Of a DNA stretch of 64,000 nucleotides, positions 63,707-64,000 are shown piece after piece (positions within the stretch are counted from its first letter, which is position 1; each line of letters begins with the position of its first letter). Source of the DNA: Oceanobacillus luteolus (lineage in GTDB: Bacteria; Bacillota; Bacilli; Bacillales; Amphibacillaceae); NCBI RefSeq assembly GCF_023715655.1, contig NZ_JAMBON010000010.1, forward strand, positions 1 to 64,000, read 5' to 3'. Both the position numbers and the translations under genes were made by a program. A model generated the notes under the pieces. That model was not told where the DNA came from. It saw only the letters and a list, made by a program, of their open reading frames with translations, and made no database searches.

Positions 63707-63741
63707 TTAATCCCTCATGCAGCTTAGCATGAGGGATTAAT
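63707..63741. terminator. Terminator of unit B
   Basis: TTAATCCCTCATGC (63707-63720) and GCATGAGGGATTAA (63728-63741), perfect stem, shared with the convergent M28 peptidase gene. Confidence 0.85.
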
Positions 63742-63754
63742 TTTATAACACTTT

Positions 63755-64000
63755 CTATCTATTCCTCACAGGTTCTTCATTCAATAAATAATTACCTATC
63801 ATCTTGTTCACACCTTGTCCTTTTTTACCTCTAGGTGTTTCTTTACGTACGAAATCGTATATGGCGGAACCGATCAGTTCACCTGCTTCTTGGATACGAT
63901 CTTGACTGATTTTATCAATCGTATCGAATGGAGTATGATACCACGGTTCTAATGCTGCCGTTTCTGGTTCTCTTCTAATAAAGTTGGCGGCATCGATTCC
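63755..64000 (-). CDS. M28-family metallopeptidase, C-terminal part (cut by window end)
   Basis: The last 81 codons of a gene that continues beyond the window. The sequence PWYHTPFDTIDKISQDRIQE followed by AGELIGSAIYDFV is the end of the zinc-dependent M28 aminopeptidase fold, in which the His of YHTPFDT is a metal ligand. Close in type to B. subtilis YwaD. Signal peptide and other zinc ligands are outside the window. Confidence 0.8.
   Translation of the reverse strand, partial: GIDAANFIRREPETAALEPWYHTPFDTIDKISQDRIQEAGELIGSAIYDFVRKETPRGKKGQGVNKMIGNYLLNEEPVRNR

Overview
The window comes from the chromosome of a low-GC, Gram-positive, endospore-forming bacterium of the Bacillaceae. I would guess the Oceanobacillus/Virgibacillus side rather than Bacillus subtilis itself. 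The support is AT-rich DNA, strong AGGAGG-type ribosome binding sites, frequent TTG and GTG starts, a BclA-like collagenous (exosporium-type) protein, a T-box leader, a YidC2/MifM-type pair, GlpP, and a TOMM cluster of the heterocycloanthracin type. No rRNA, tRNA, CRISPR array or prophage was seen.

Layout. From 1 to 10 kb: a decayed coding remnant, a collagen-like surface protein, two paralogous small membrane proteins, and small housekeeping or stress genes (SDR-type reductase, TPR protein, methyltransferase, Nudix, ASCH, alpha/beta hydrolase), then an AraC regulator overlapping an MFS exporter. At 10.2-10.9 kb there is an intact IS200-type element. From 11 to 22 kb come more small genes: SRPBCC, VOC proteins with an ArsR regulator, signal peptidase I, a TspO-like protein, a class A beta-lactamase, TetR with heme O synthase, and a second YidC with its arrest-peptide leader. 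From 22 to 35 kb is an accessory region with visible decay. It holds a T-box-controlled RimL-type acetyltransferase, a gene split by a 212-bp MITE-like element, a nonsense-mutated DinB gene, a deleted HAD phosphatase, lipoproteins, and a WYL regulator with a DJ-1/PfpI protein. From 36 to 43 kb are threonine ammonia-lyase and a TOMM (YcaO plus SagB) cluster in which SagB carries an out-of-frame internal deletion, with an S9 peptidase beside it. From 42.9 to 51 kb is an organophosphate block: GlpP antiterminator, a HAD phosphatase, an AfuABC-like ABC transporter and a large secreted glycerophosphodiesterase, with terminator-like hairpins in the leaders of both divergent units. From 51 to 56.5 kb is a complete peptide/nickel-type ABC transporter. 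From 56.9 kb to the end: a nucleoside hydrolase with no ordinary start codon, a ferrochelatase-like protein, a chemoreceptor, a membrane-anchored Mrr-like nuclease, two tandem copies of a promoter/hairpin RNA/micropeptide unit, and the end of an M28 peptidase.

How the genes work together. RNA-level control is the recurring theme. It is seen in the mifM-yidC2 stem that buries half a Shine-Dalgarno site, the T-box before the acetyltransferase, a 12-bp stem covering the ribosome binding site of the MFS exporter, the probable GlpP-dependent antitermination of phosphodiester uptake and hydrolysis, the IS200 tnpA leader stem, and the duplicated structured leaders of the micropeptides. A family of related intergenic hairpins beginning TCAACAAA is scattered through the first 35 kb. 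Starts were moved from the longest ORF wherever a good ribosome binding site pointed to an internal codon. All family names come from reading the translations, not from a database search.
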